This document shows, in pieces, positions 53,992 to 61,598 of a stretch of 64,000 bases of DNA. The notes under the pieces are model-generated. The model saw nothing but the letters and a program-made list of their open reading frames with translations, searched no databases and was not told where the DNA came from. The first letter of the stretch is position 1. Every line of letters starts with the position of its first letter. This DNA comes from Polaribacter huanghezhanensis (lineage in GTDB: Bacteria > Bacteroidota > Bacteroidia > Flavobacteriales > Flavobacteriaceae): NCBI RefSeq assembly GCF_030444335.1, contig NZ_CP128595.1, positions 496,001 through 560,000 of the forward strand, written 5' to 3'. A program made the position numbers and the translations under genes.

Positions 53992-54540
53992 TTGAGTAGC
54001 AATTTTGAAGAATTAAAAGAGCCTTTAAAACCTGAAGACAAGAGAAAACAGGAGTTTGAAAGAGCCATTGAAATTTTTAGTTTAAAACATTTCAAAAGAA
54101 CAGGGACAAAATTAAATACTATTAATTTTGCAAGTGCGAAAATCACTAGATTATACTTTGATTGGTTAAAAACCAATGTTAAACCATTTGTGCCGAAACG
54201 CATTAACAAATATAAAATTGCATCATTGGCTGAACTTTGTATTGTCAAAGTTCAGCCTTTTTATATAGAAAACAATGAAAATATGACTCGTAAAATAAAT
54301 GCTGAGTTTGCTTTTTTTGTGACTGTATCCTTGATTATTGGGATATCTAAACACACTTTCAATTTTGATAAAGGCTCTTCTATAAAACGAGTAGAAGATA
54401 TCTTTGACATTTCTAAAACTCAAAGAATTCAGTGGCTTGAAGCTAAAAACCCAAATGAATTCCCCGTTTTTAGCAATGGACTTGGCTTATTTCTTCTTTT
54501 TGAATTATATGCTTTGAGGTTTCAAGCAATACAAATATAG
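53992..54540 (+). CDS. Unknown accessory protein
   Basis: 182 residues from a TTG start. Basic N-terminal half (RTGTKLNTINFASAKITRLYFDW, FVPKRINKYKIA) and a later segment FAFFVTVSLIIGISKH that could be a TM or buried helix, then GLFLLFELYALRF. No family recognised. It probably forms one transcription unit with the 69-residue gene. Confidence 0.45.
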   Translation: MSSNFEELKEPLKPEDKRKQEFERAIEIFSLKHFKRTGTKLNTINFASAKITRLYFDWLKTNVKPFVPKRINKYKIASLAELCIVKVQPFYIENNENMTRKINAEFAFFVTVSLIIGISKHTFNFDKGSSIKRVEDIFDISKTQRIQWLEAKNPNEFPVFSNGLGLFLLFELYALRFQAIQI

Positions 54541-54740
54541 AAACCTTACTTTTTTAAAAGTATTCGCCTAGAAATAACTCAAGGCGAGTATTCTTCCAAC
54601 AAGTCGAAACGGAAAATTCACTTTCTGAATCTTGCAAGATTGCAAGTTCCTACAAACTATTCATTTCATTACTGTTTTATAAACTTGCTATCTTGCCAAA
54701 GGAAGACCTTTGGAATCCCTAAACATAAAAACTCATTTCA

Positions 54741-54766
54741 TTGATATGGGTTTTTTACCATATCAA
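54741..54766. terminator. Terminator for the leftward zeta-toxin-like gene
   Basis: TTGATATGG (54741-54749) pairs with CCATATCAA (54758-54766); reading leftwards it is followed by a short T-rich run. It lies 7 bases past the zeta-like stop. Confidence 0.55.
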
Positions 54767-54772
54767 ATGAGA

Positions 54773-55434
54773 CTATCCTCTTCTAAAAAACATTGATAAT
54801 CGGTCTTTAAGAGGTAAATCTTTTAAAAGCTTATATATTTCTGGAAATCTTCTTTTGGCATAACGAGGGATTTTGCTTTCATAGATTTCAACTTCATATT
54901 TTTGCTGACTATCTTTTATTAAAGTAAACATATTTTGTGCTGACTTATTCTCAGAGGAATTATCAATCAATAACACGCGATCAAATAATTTGAAGTTTAA
55001 ATTGAGATTTTTATACCCTTCTCTCCATTTATAATCTATTATATCTTTTGGGATGTGATGCCCATTACTTTGGGTGCGATAGAAAACCCTTCTTTTAGCT
55101 AAATCTAAAGACTCTAAACAATAAAAATGGAGTTCTAAATGATAACCCAATTGTTTTGCTTTCTCTGCCCAAAAAATAGGATGATTATCGAAATTAGTTT
55201 CATAACAGAAGTTTTTTCCATTTGAAAAAGCTCCTTTAATGGAGCTTTCAAATTCTTTTATAGTTAAGTTTTAGCCATTTTCTGTCTTAGGTCGCTATCA
55301 GACATAGATGTATAATTTTCCTTAAATCTCTTATCAAAATCAAAAGGAACTAATTCACTAGTGTAATTCTTAGAGAATGTTGATTTTCCCGAACCATTAC
55401 ATCCAGCAATTATTATTAAATAGGGTTTAGGCAA
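54773..55434 (-). pseudogene. Zeta-toxin-like kinase, frameshifted
   Basis: Reading leftwards from a TTG near 55434: PKPYLIIIAGCNGSGKSTFSKN (Walker A GCNGSGKS) continues through ENYTSMSDSDLRQKMAKT and then a stop. Inserting one T in the CTTAAC run at about 55268 restores TIKEFESSIKGAFSNGKNF, then HPIFWAEKAKQLGYHLELHFYC and the C-terminal half that is open to 54773. One deleted base explains this. The AAA-type zeta fold phosphorylates UDP-GlcNAc or nucleotides. The small gene at 55416 that overlaps its start may be its partner or antitoxin. Confidence 0.75.
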
Positions 55435-55619
55435 CTAAGTTGTGCTTTTTGCGTAGAAGTAAGAACTTGTTCTTTGTTCTCTTTAAGATGTTCTTCATAT
55501 GCTTTTTTATTTTTATCAAGATGAGGTAGCACATCCTTTGTATAAGTTTCTTGTGCTTCAATCAAATGTTTTTCATAGGAAATTCCTACGGTAAACTTTT
55601 TTTGTCCTTTGTTTTTCAT
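55416..55619 (-). CDS. Small partner of the zeta-like kinase
   Basis: 67 residues (MKNKGQKKFTVGISYEKHL, then a Lys/Glu-rich middle, LSCLNPI end). It overlaps the zeta-like gene by about 19 bases, so the two are coupled. By position and size it may be an antitoxin, but it has no recognised antitoxin fold. It still reads through intact, unlike its partner. Confidence 0.45.
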   Translation of the reverse strand: MKNKGQKKFTVGISYEKHLIEAQETYTKDVLPHLDKNKKAYEEHLKENKEQVLTSTQKAQLSCLNPI

Positions 55620-55804
55620 TGGTACAAAAGTATAAAATTAATATTAAATGAGATTCATTAATAATGATATCACTAAAAATAACGAATTCACCCTTTACAA
55701 ATTAGAGATAATTACATTTAAAAAACAACGCAAGCAATAAAAATAATTAACATCTTTTTAACAAATTCAAACAGGATATATTATAGAAACTGATTAAAGA
55801 AAAA

Positions 55805-56122
55805 TCATATTTCTAATTCTTTGCCTTTAGACTGTCGTGCCCTTAAAAGAGTAAGTAGATCAAGTCGTTCTTGCTCTTTTGTTAATTGTTTCAAATGTTG
55901 TTTTCCTACACCAAGAGTTGTAAATCTAAATTTTCTGTTTCCAAACCAAAGCCCTGTTAGTTTCCCGTTTCTTGAATAAGGTGTTATTAAATTTTCTTCT
56001 AACCTTTGAGATAACTCTTCCAAAGATTTACATGTATTTGCTATTTGTATTACCTTTCTGGAAAGCTGTCCCTTTTCAGAGACAACACCTCGAATTTTCA
56101 TGTGTTGTTCCTTTTGAGTCAA
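55805..56122 (-). pseudogene. Relaxase C-terminal part, out of frame
   Basis: 105 residues from an internal ATG. The phrase SKSLEELSQRLEENLITPYSRNGKLTGLWF matches the usual continuation of Bacteroidota relaxases after the catalytic domain. It is one frame off the upstream catalytic part. A one-base change in the A9 run (56137-56145) would join them into a natural protein, so as written it is half of a broken or slippage-dependent gene. Confidence 0.6.
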
Positions 56123-56124
56123 TT

Positions 56125-56655
56125 TCAGGACAAGGCTTTTTTTTTGGAATGATTTACAATGGAATGTGATAATTCGGGAAATAGTTGTTGTTGAAATTCT
56201 TGTAATTTAATTTTAAAAGCCTTGAACTCTTCCCTGCTTATCCTTGTCGAAACCCCACCAATACCTACACCTGAAATGACAAAGTGGATATGTGGTGCTT
56301 TGTCATAATGTACTGTACAAATTCCCAGTGATTTTGGTGAGCGATGCTTTAAATAATATTTTGCAATAGTCTTTAAAACATCTCTTGTTAAATACTGATT
56401 ACTCTTTGGAGAAAAACTAATGATTTCATGGCGAAGTACCGTTCTTTTAGCGTGTCTAAAAGTTCTATTGTTATCGTTTTCTTTAAAAGCATTTACCCAT
56501 TTATCGGAATGATAACCTTGAACAAACTGTTTTAGAACGAGTTGTTCTCTTTTTTGTTCTATGTCTTGCATTTTATCAGGGTTAAGTACATATTCTATCA
56601 ACTTTTTAATTGATGATTTATGAGTACTTGTATGAGATATAGCTTTTACAATCAT
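56125..56655 (-). CDS. Relaxase catalytic domain (MobA/VirD2-type)
   Basis: 176 residues. N-terminal AISHTSTHKSSIKKLIEYVLNPDK and the three-His metal site H116, H122, H124 in TVHYDKAPHIHFVISG are diagnostic of relaxase/mobilization nucleases. It nicks oriT and covalently binds DNA through a Tyr; the likely tyrosine is not pinned down. The stop comes right after an A9 run that follows HSIVNHSKK, and the downstream frame continues the family, so the full protein needs a frameshift (mutation or slippage). Confidence 0.8.
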   Translation of the reverse strand: MIVKAISHTSTHKSSIKKLIEYVLNPDKMQDIEQKREQLVLKQFVQGYHSDKWVNAFKENDNNRTFRHAKRTVLRHEIISFSPKSNQYLTRDVLKTIAKYYLKHRSPKSLGICTVHYDKAPHIHFVISGVGIGGVSTRISREEFKAFKIKLQEFQQQLFPELSHSIVNHSKKKALS

Positions 56656-56663
56656 ATTCGTTT

Positions 56664-57089
56664 CTATTGCATTTGTTCCAGTAGACTCAAAAGGACTTTT
56701 ACATCTACTGGTTCTTTTTCATAAACGGCCACTTCAATGATATCTGTCATTTGTAATAGTAGTAACCGCTGTTCATTTGTTTTAAGACTGAATGATTTTT
56801 TTAATTGTTGTAAGATTCCCTGTCGAATCAAAGTTGTTACTTTTATGTTTTTCTCTTTTGCTAGCTTAGAGAATGTACTAAACTGTTTTTTTGAAATCCG
56901 AAAACTAATCTGGATGTACTCTTGCCGATATGTTTTATAATACTGAGCTGAGTACATTTTTCGGTACTCTTTTTTTGCCTGTTTAATTTGCTCGTTTGTT
57001 GGCTGTGGTATTGTCGAGAATACATCATCCAAATAATCATGTAGACTATTGTATCTCATTCTCCTTTTGACTTGATAATTCTTTGTCAT
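56664..57089 (-). CDS. MobC-like mobilization protein
   Basis: 141 residues with a ribbon-helix-helix-like segment (QEYIQISFRISKKQFSTFSKLAKEKN, then VTTLIRQGILQQL). This is the pattern of MobC/relaxosome accessory proteins that help the relaxase at oriT. It lies 9 bases before the relaxase gene and overlaps the coupling-protein gene by 44 bases. Confidence 0.65.
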   Translation of the reverse strand: MTKNYQVKRRMRYNSLHDYLDDVFSTIPQPTNEQIKQAKKEYRKMYSAQYYKTYRQEYIQISFRISKKQFSTFSKLAKEKNIKVTTLIRQGILQQLKKSFSLKTNEQRLLLLQMTDIIEVAVYEKEPVDVKVLLSLLEQMQ

Positions 57090-58497
57090 TGTATTTTGAA
57101 AGATCTAAATACTGTACTTCAAAATTTAAATGAATTTCTTCTACTTCAGTAGGAGTCTCCATGTTCATATACCCTACAAGTTTTTGTTGTTTGTAATACG
57201 GGGTAACCTTGCAACGAAGAGGACGCATGCCACTTGGTATCACAAGGATCGTGTCTTTTGACATTGTGCGGATTTCATCACTTGTCATTAAACTTCTCTT
57301 TCTTTTAATACCTTTGTCGTCTTGGTACTCATAAGTACCTAGTGTTTTTTCAAGATGAATACTCTCATCGGTAAGCCCTGTGAAATACACCTTCACATTT
57401 GCATTGTTTAGAATCGTTTTTGCATTATATGACCCATAATTGTTATACAATTGGTTTTCACTCTGAAGTACTCCTAAAATGGGAATTTTAAACTTTCTAG
57501 CATTTGAAATGATATTAGAAAGGTTTGGTAAATGTAGGCTTGAGAGTTCATCAATTAAGACAAAAATATCGTCATCTTCTTGTTTTGGCAATTCATTAAA
57601 TACATGAGAAAAGAACTGTTCAAATAGAATTGATAGAATAGTGGAATAATAATTCATATCACCTAGTGGGCACCGTAAAAATACGACTGTTTTTTCTCTA
57701 CGAAAATCATCAAAATTAAAGGTGTCAATACTTGTTAAATCACTCAATGTTTTATCATTTCCTATAAAAGATAAGCTCGCCTGTGCTGAAGAAATAATTG
57801 AGGCTCTCGTATTTTCTGAGTTCCCCATCAGCGATTTGTATTTTCTCCATAAGTATTCCGGTGCTTTATCGGCAAAGAGTGCATCAATATCTTTAGGTTC
57901 TGCCTGTAATAACTCCAGTAATCGAAAAACATTAGCAAGATTTTGATTCACCTTAGGAGCTGTTTCTAATAAGAAATTAATAAACAACCCTATGAGTTCA
58001 GTTGACTTTAATGACCAGAAATCTCCTTCTGATTTTGAGCTTGAGCGTACAAGCATCTGAGCAATCTTATTCACATCTGCATTGTTTTTAATTCTTCGAA
58101 GAGGATTGTAGTACAATGAATGTTCTTTATTTCCAAAGTCCAAAACTTTTACTTTAAATCCTTTTGAGAGAAGATAATTTTTGGTTTGTATAAGCTCCCC
58201 AGAGGGGTCGCTTATAAGCATTGAAGATTCAATATTAAAGATACTAGGATAAATGACAGAGGTTGTCTTGCCTCCTCCAGAGGGAGATATAATAACCATA
58301 TTGTTTCTTGATTGCTGAACTGATAAGTGTTTCTTTCCCGTTACAGAAAAACCTTTATTTTTGGCAGATATTAGTTTTGAGGGTCTTTCAAAACTAGCCT
58401 CAAGACTATGGTTTTTTCCAATTAATGCTTGTAAAACGCTATCCAAGAATTCTCCCATTCTCTCCATAGCTACTATAGGTAAATCTTTTAATTTCAT
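57046..58497 (-). CDS. Type IV coupling protein (TraG/VirD4 family)
   Basis: 483 residues. Walker A ISPSGGGKTTSVIYPS (P-loop at about 71-79), then SSMLISDPSGELIQTKNYLL, NPLRRIKNNADVNKIAQML, and Walker B VLIDELSSLHLPNL. Unlike classic VirD4 it has no strong N-terminal TM segment; the small membrane gene ending at its start may supply one. It recruits the relaxosome to a conjugation channel. The element has relaxase plus coupling protein but no VirB/Tra channel genes in the window, so it would be mobilizable rather than self-transmissible. Confidence 0.85.
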   Translation of the reverse strand: MKLKDLPIVAMERMGEFLDSVLQALIGKNHSLEASFERPSKLISAKNKGFSVTGKKHLSVQQSRNNMVIISPSGGGKTTSVIYPSIFNIESSMLISDPSGELIQTKNYLLSKGFKVKVLDFGNKEHSLYYNPLRRIKNNADVNKIAQMLVRSSSKSEGDFWSLKSTELIGLFINFLLETAPKVNQNLANVFRLLELLQAEPKDIDALFADKAPEYLWRKYKSLMGNSENTRASIISSAQASLSFIGNDKTLSDLTSIDTFNFDDFRREKTVVFLRCPLGDMNYYSTILSILFEQFFSHVFNELPKQEDDDIFVLIDELSSLHLPNLSNIISNARKFKIPILGVLQSENQLYNNYGSYNAKTILNNANVKVYFTGLTDESIHLEKTLGTYEYQDDKGIKRKRSLMTSDEIRTMSKDTILVIPSGMRPLRCKVTPYYKQQKLVGYMNMETPTEVEEIHLNFEVQYLDLSKYNDKELSSQKENEIQ

Positions 58498-58625
58498 TTT
58501 TGTAATAGTTTTTTAAATGCGTTATTGAATACTTGTAAAAACAATTCTGTTCCACGGGTTAAGATGTATAGACAGATAAGCACGATTTTCCATAGGAAGC
58601 CTAATAATATTTTAAGTGTTTTCAT
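58494..58625 (-). CDS. 43-residue membrane protein coupled to the T4CP gene
   Basis: MKTLKILLGFLWKIVLICLYI, then LTRGTELFLQVFNNAFKKLLQK. One TM helix, amphipathic tail. Its TGA overlaps the coupling-protein ATG (ATGA), so translation is coupled. It is too short for most gene finders. I suggest it anchors or assists the coupling protein, but this is inference. Confidence 0.6.
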   Translation of the reverse strand: MKTLKILLGFLWKIVLICLYILTRGTELFLQVFNNAFKKLLQK

Positions 58626-58628
58626 CTT

Positions 58629-59336
58629 TTAGAGCTTTATTGAATTATCTATTCCAATAGTTATTTTAAGACCAGAATTTTTGAATAATTCTTGATATAC
58701 TTCTGTCATTTTTTCAAACAAACGATTGTTGTGAACATTATTTGGATAATAGATAATATAGAGTTCCACATCATTTAGTTTGGGGACAACAAGCTTGGAG
58801 GAAAGTTCTTTAGCAACATCCTTCGGGTTTGTAAGTAATCTTGATTGCGACTTTTCTTGATATACATTCAATGCATCTGAAGCTTCTAGAATATCGCTGT
58901 AGAGTAGTAATACTTTACGGGTACTTCCTATTTCTTGTATTTTTTGCAGCTGAGTTATCAGAGGCTTTATAATACTTGAGTTGTCATAAATTCTTGTCTT
59001 CTCGCTCTGGACTGATAGCAAAGACTCTATTTGCTTATAAAAAGTGTCTTTCAGCATTTTTCGTTTGAGTGAATTCTCTAAACGTTCAGAAGCAGGCAAC
59101 TCAATTTGATAAGCTTCATTAATACTCGCATCAGTAATTGTTAGATAGCGAAACACTTTTTTTCCGCTAGAAAACCGAAGATCTTTAAAAAAAGAGTTGA
59201 TATGGCGTGACTTTGGACTCGGAATCAAGCTGTCGGTCTTATCTGCCATTACAACGAGCGTTATTGACTCCTGAGGCGCATTCGTACAAGTCCAAAAAAA
59301 TGGAAGCAGGACAAGGCATTTAAGTAGGTTTTTCAT
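58629..59336 (-). CDS. Lipoprotein of the mobilization region (vWA-like)
   Basis: 235 residues with a lipoprotein signal (LVLLPFFWTCTN, Cys at 17). ITLVVMADKTDSL and RKVLLLYSDILEAS have the alternating beta-alpha look of a von Willebrand factor A fold, but no MIDAS is confirmed. The gene ends 3 bases before the small membrane gene and starts 4 bases inside the upstream gene. Probably part of the transfer machinery; function unknown. Confidence 0.55.
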   Translation of the reverse strand: MKNLLKCLVLLPFFWTCTNAPQESITLVVMADKTDSLIPSPKSRHINSFFKDLRFSSGKKVFRYLTITDASINEAYQIELPASERLENSLKRKMLKDTFYKQIESLLSVQSEKTRIYDNSSIIKPLITQLQKIQEIGSTRKVLLLYSDILEASDALNVYQEKSQSRLLTNPKDVAKELSSKLVVPKLNDVELYIIYYPNNVHNNRLFEKMTEVYQELFKNSGLKITIGIDNSIKL

Positions 59337-60457
59337 ATCGCTGGGAATTTATCGTTGATATTTTGGTAATTTAATTTTAGCTTTGGTAGGTCCTTGTCTA
59401 TATCTCCAGTAAAAAGAACACCACATGTTCCATTAGTTTTTAAATACAATTCCATCTTAAAAAGCTCAAAACAACCTCTCATTTTTGTTACAATTTCATC
59501 TTCGGTTTGTTTACCAAGTCGCAGAATTTCGTAACGCAGGGTGAGTTTCTCACGAAGCTCTGGTTGAAGTGCAGCTTGTCTTTGGTGCAAGTCCTCAAGT
59601 TCTTGTTCCGCTTTTTGAAGCTCTATCAAATCATTGCGGTATTTCTTATAGGCAAGTATCATTTTATGACTTGGTTTAAAAGCCCAAATAATCCAACATG
59701 AAATTGTATAAGCAAAGGCATTTATAATGGTAAATACCCACGGACTGGTAGTATATACTTCTACCATTTGAGGATTCAATGCAATGGTGTACTGAATACG
59801 CATCAATGAGAAAAAATAGAAAACGACAAGTATGGGAATTAAGAAAAAGAAAAAGAGAAGTAGTTCTCTCTTTGGATTGTTATTTCCGTATTTCTTAATC
59901 TTTCCAGGAATGAAATGGGCGTACCAGTAGACAATGATTCCTGTTAAAAAAGCCAAGCCAAAACTAGAGATTCTATTGCCTCCTAAACTATCAAGGGAAT
60001 CAAAATTACTAATCAGTTCCATAGTTGCAATAAGGATAAGCAAAGGAATAAAGAGCCAAAACCATTTTCTTATTTCTGGAAGGTATTTCTTTGGGGTATC
60101 ATCAAATTTCCCTTTTAACGGAACAATCTTGTTCTGCACATCGGATATTTGTCTTTCAATATCAACTTGCTCATCTTGAGTATCAGAGATATGTGCCTGA
60201 CCTTTCAGTTTTTGAACATCTCCCGTTAAATTTCCATCGGTATAATCAACTAAATGTTGATAGTCAGAAGTAAGCGCTCCAATAAAGTCTGAAACCTTAG
60301 CCTTTTTTGGTAAGCTATTGAAATTCAATACTGAAAGCTTTGTAGCTGTTCTTAGGTGTTCCTCACGATAAGCAACATCTTGCTTATTAATATACTCTGA
60401 TAATTCTATGTCTATCAATCGAGTAATTTTTTCTTGTTGAGTGGTTTTTCTTTTCAT
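59333..60457 (-). CDS. Four-TM protein with coiled coil, mobilization region
   Basis: 374 residues. Helical N-terminus, then four TM segments (about 130-265, for example FWLFIPLLILIATMELI, ELLLFFFFLIPILVVFYF), then a coiled coil (DLIELQKAEQELEDLHQRQ). No motif recognised. The start overlaps the lipoprotein gene by 4 bases (ATGA), so the two are translated together, and it is the likely membrane partner of the transfer genes. Confidence 0.6.
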   Translation of the reverse strand: MKRKTTQQEKITRLIDIELSEYINKQDVAYREEHLRTATKLSVLNFNSLPKKAKVSDFIGALTSDYQHLVDYTDGNLTGDVQKLKGQAHISDTQDEQVDIERQISDVQNKIVPLKGKFDDTPKKYLPEIRKWFWLFIPLLILIATMELISNFDSLDSLGGNRISSFGLAFLTGIIVYWYAHFIPGKIKKYGNNNPKRELLLFFFFLIPILVVFYFFSLMRIQYTIALNPQMVEVYTTSPWVFTIINAFAYTISCWIIWAFKPSHKMILAYKKYRNDLIELQKAEQELEDLHQRQAALQPELREKLTLRYEILRLGKQTEDEIVTKMRGCFELFKMELYLKTNGTCGVLFTGDIDKDLPKLKLNYQNINDKFPAI

Positions 60458-60461
60458 GGTT

Positions 60462-60725
60462 TTACGTATTTGATTGTTGGTGGATAAATAATTTAAATCG
60501 ACATAGTTCTATTTCACAGGGTAGTTCTGTACCTTTACTAATCTTAAATAGTTGTAAAATTTCATCTTCTGTGTAGCTTCCTTCTTGATAAGGAACTAGT
60601 ACGTGTTCATTGGTCTTATAGTTATGATAAGCATCACAGTCTTTTTGCCTGTAGGTTTGTACATAACTATGATTCAATAAATATTTTCTTACACTCCTAA
60701 AAGAGTAGCTTTTATTATTTTTCAT
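60462..60725 (-). CDS. Small basic protein, possibly HicA-like
   Basis: 87 residues from MKNNKSYSFRSVRKYLLNHSY; I chose this ATG because the longer frame upstream runs through the terminator. Segment YRQKDCDAYHNYK followed by EHVLVPYQEGSY has the spacing of HicA-type proteins (helix, then a His-containing strand), but no HicB partner is next to it. Uncertain. It ends 5 bases before the four-TM gene start, so co-transcription is likely. Confidence 0.4.
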   Translation of the reverse strand: MKNNKSYSFRSVRKYLLNHSYVQTYRQKDCDAYHNYKTNEHVLVPYQEGSYTEDEILQLFKISKGTELPCEIELCRFKLFIHQQSNT

Positions 60726-60754
60726 TTTGAATATTTTTAAGTTTAAGAATAGAA

Positions 60755-60781
60755 AGGCGCTTCTCAAAAAGAGAAGCGCCT
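60755..60781 (-). terminator. Strong 11-bp stem hairpin
   Basis: AGGCGCTTCTC (60755-60765) pairs with GAGAAGCGCCT (60771-60781) around AAAAA. It lies just past the stop of the helical gene at 60790 and ends that transcript. GC-rich, so a real terminator is likely even with a modest T run. Confidence 0.75.
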
Positions 60782-60789
60782 GCTTACAT

Positions 60790-61263
60790 TTATGTCTGCA
60801 ATTGTTTTTGTAACCATAAGAAACTGTCATTTTGATTATCAAGAGAAAGAGCTCTATTTGTTATTGTTCTTGCCTTTTCAAGTAACCAAGGTTTACGTTC
60901 TTGATCCCAAACTAATTTTGATAATTGAAATTTCACAAAAGCTCTTGAGTAGAATAACCTTGGGTCTGTAATCTTTACTTTATGCTCATAGGCCTGTTTG
61001 AACATATCATCAAAAAAATCATTTGAGTTCTCTAATTTTTCTAAATCGTTGTCTAGTTTGAAACAGTATAAGAAGTACCTTCCATTTAAGTATAGGTATT
61101 GAACCTTCTGTTTTGGACTTAATGAATTAGAATCTAGTTTCATTAATAATTCATGTCCTACTTTTCTGTAAGCAGACACTTTAATTAATAACTCAATTGC
61201 TTTTAGAGATTGTGTGTTCTCTTTGAAGTTTTGAGCAGGTTGCTCTTTGTTATTTGTTTTCAT
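60790..61263 (-). CDS. Helical TPR-like protein
   Basis: 157 residues, helical (KAIELLIKVSAYRKVGHELLMKL, then QYLYLNGRYFLYCFKLDNDLEKL, then DPRLFYSRAFVKFQLSKLVWDQ). Helix-turn-helix periodicity suggests a short TPR-like fold, no motif conserved. Cytoplasmic, first gene of the leftward block, with its own terminator. Confidence 0.5.
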   Translation of the reverse strand: MKTNNKEQPAQNFKENTQSLKAIELLIKVSAYRKVGHELLMKLDSNSLSPKQKVQYLYLNGRYFLYCFKLDNDLEKLENSNDFFDDMFKQAYEHKVKITDPRLFYSRAFVKFQLSKLVWDQERKPWLLEKARTITNRALSLDNQNDSFLWLQKQLQT

Positions 61264-61598
61264 GATTCTGAAAATTTTAATTAAACATTAATTTTTTCAA
61301 AACCACTTTGAAGTAGCTTGACTTTATTTACTTAAAATGATATTAAGTAAAGTTAGTTCAGTTGGGAGTCCTAATCTCAATTGTACTAGTCAAGATGTCA
61401 AAGATGGTTTTTGATGTTGTTGGCGAGCCCGAATCATTTTCGGGCTTTTTTTATTACCCATTTTATCTCGATATCGCTACCGAAATATACTATCAACATA
61501 TTGATATATAGAGTTTTAAAATCTTTTTGAACATCCTTTTATATATCCGTTTATCCGTATAAGCATCCGTTTTGTTAAAAAAGGTTATTTTTGAAACT
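61264..61598 (+). other. Structured intergenic region, candidate ncRNA or oriT
   Basis: No reading frame. In order: a perfect 9-bp stem TTTACTTAA (61327-61335)/TTAAGTAAA (61343-61351); a wobble stem TTGGGA/TCTCAA; a terminator at 61427; a TATCAA/TTGATA dyad (61491-61506); and three ATCCGT copies (61545, 61553, 61565). The terminator lies on the + strand but no + strand gene precedes it, so a small RNA of about 110 bases ending there is possible. An origin of transfer is another reading because mobilization genes are adjacent. Confidence 0.35.
61427..61452 (+). terminator. Orphan rho-independent terminator
   Basis: GCCCGAA (61427-61433) pairs with TTCGGGC (61439-61445), followed by seven T. 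No protein-coding gene ends upstream on this strand. Confidence 0.7.

Noticed and set aside
60726..60842. N-terminal extension of the small basic protein (MIIKMTVSYGYK...)
   Set aside because: It reads through the 11-bp terminator and overlaps the neighbouring gene; the ATG at 60725 gives a normal protein.
61545..61570. ATCCGT triplet as a CRISPR-like or iteron array
   Set aside because: Three 6-base copies with unequal 2- and 6-base gaps are too short and irregular for CRISPR; no other repeat array was seen in the window.
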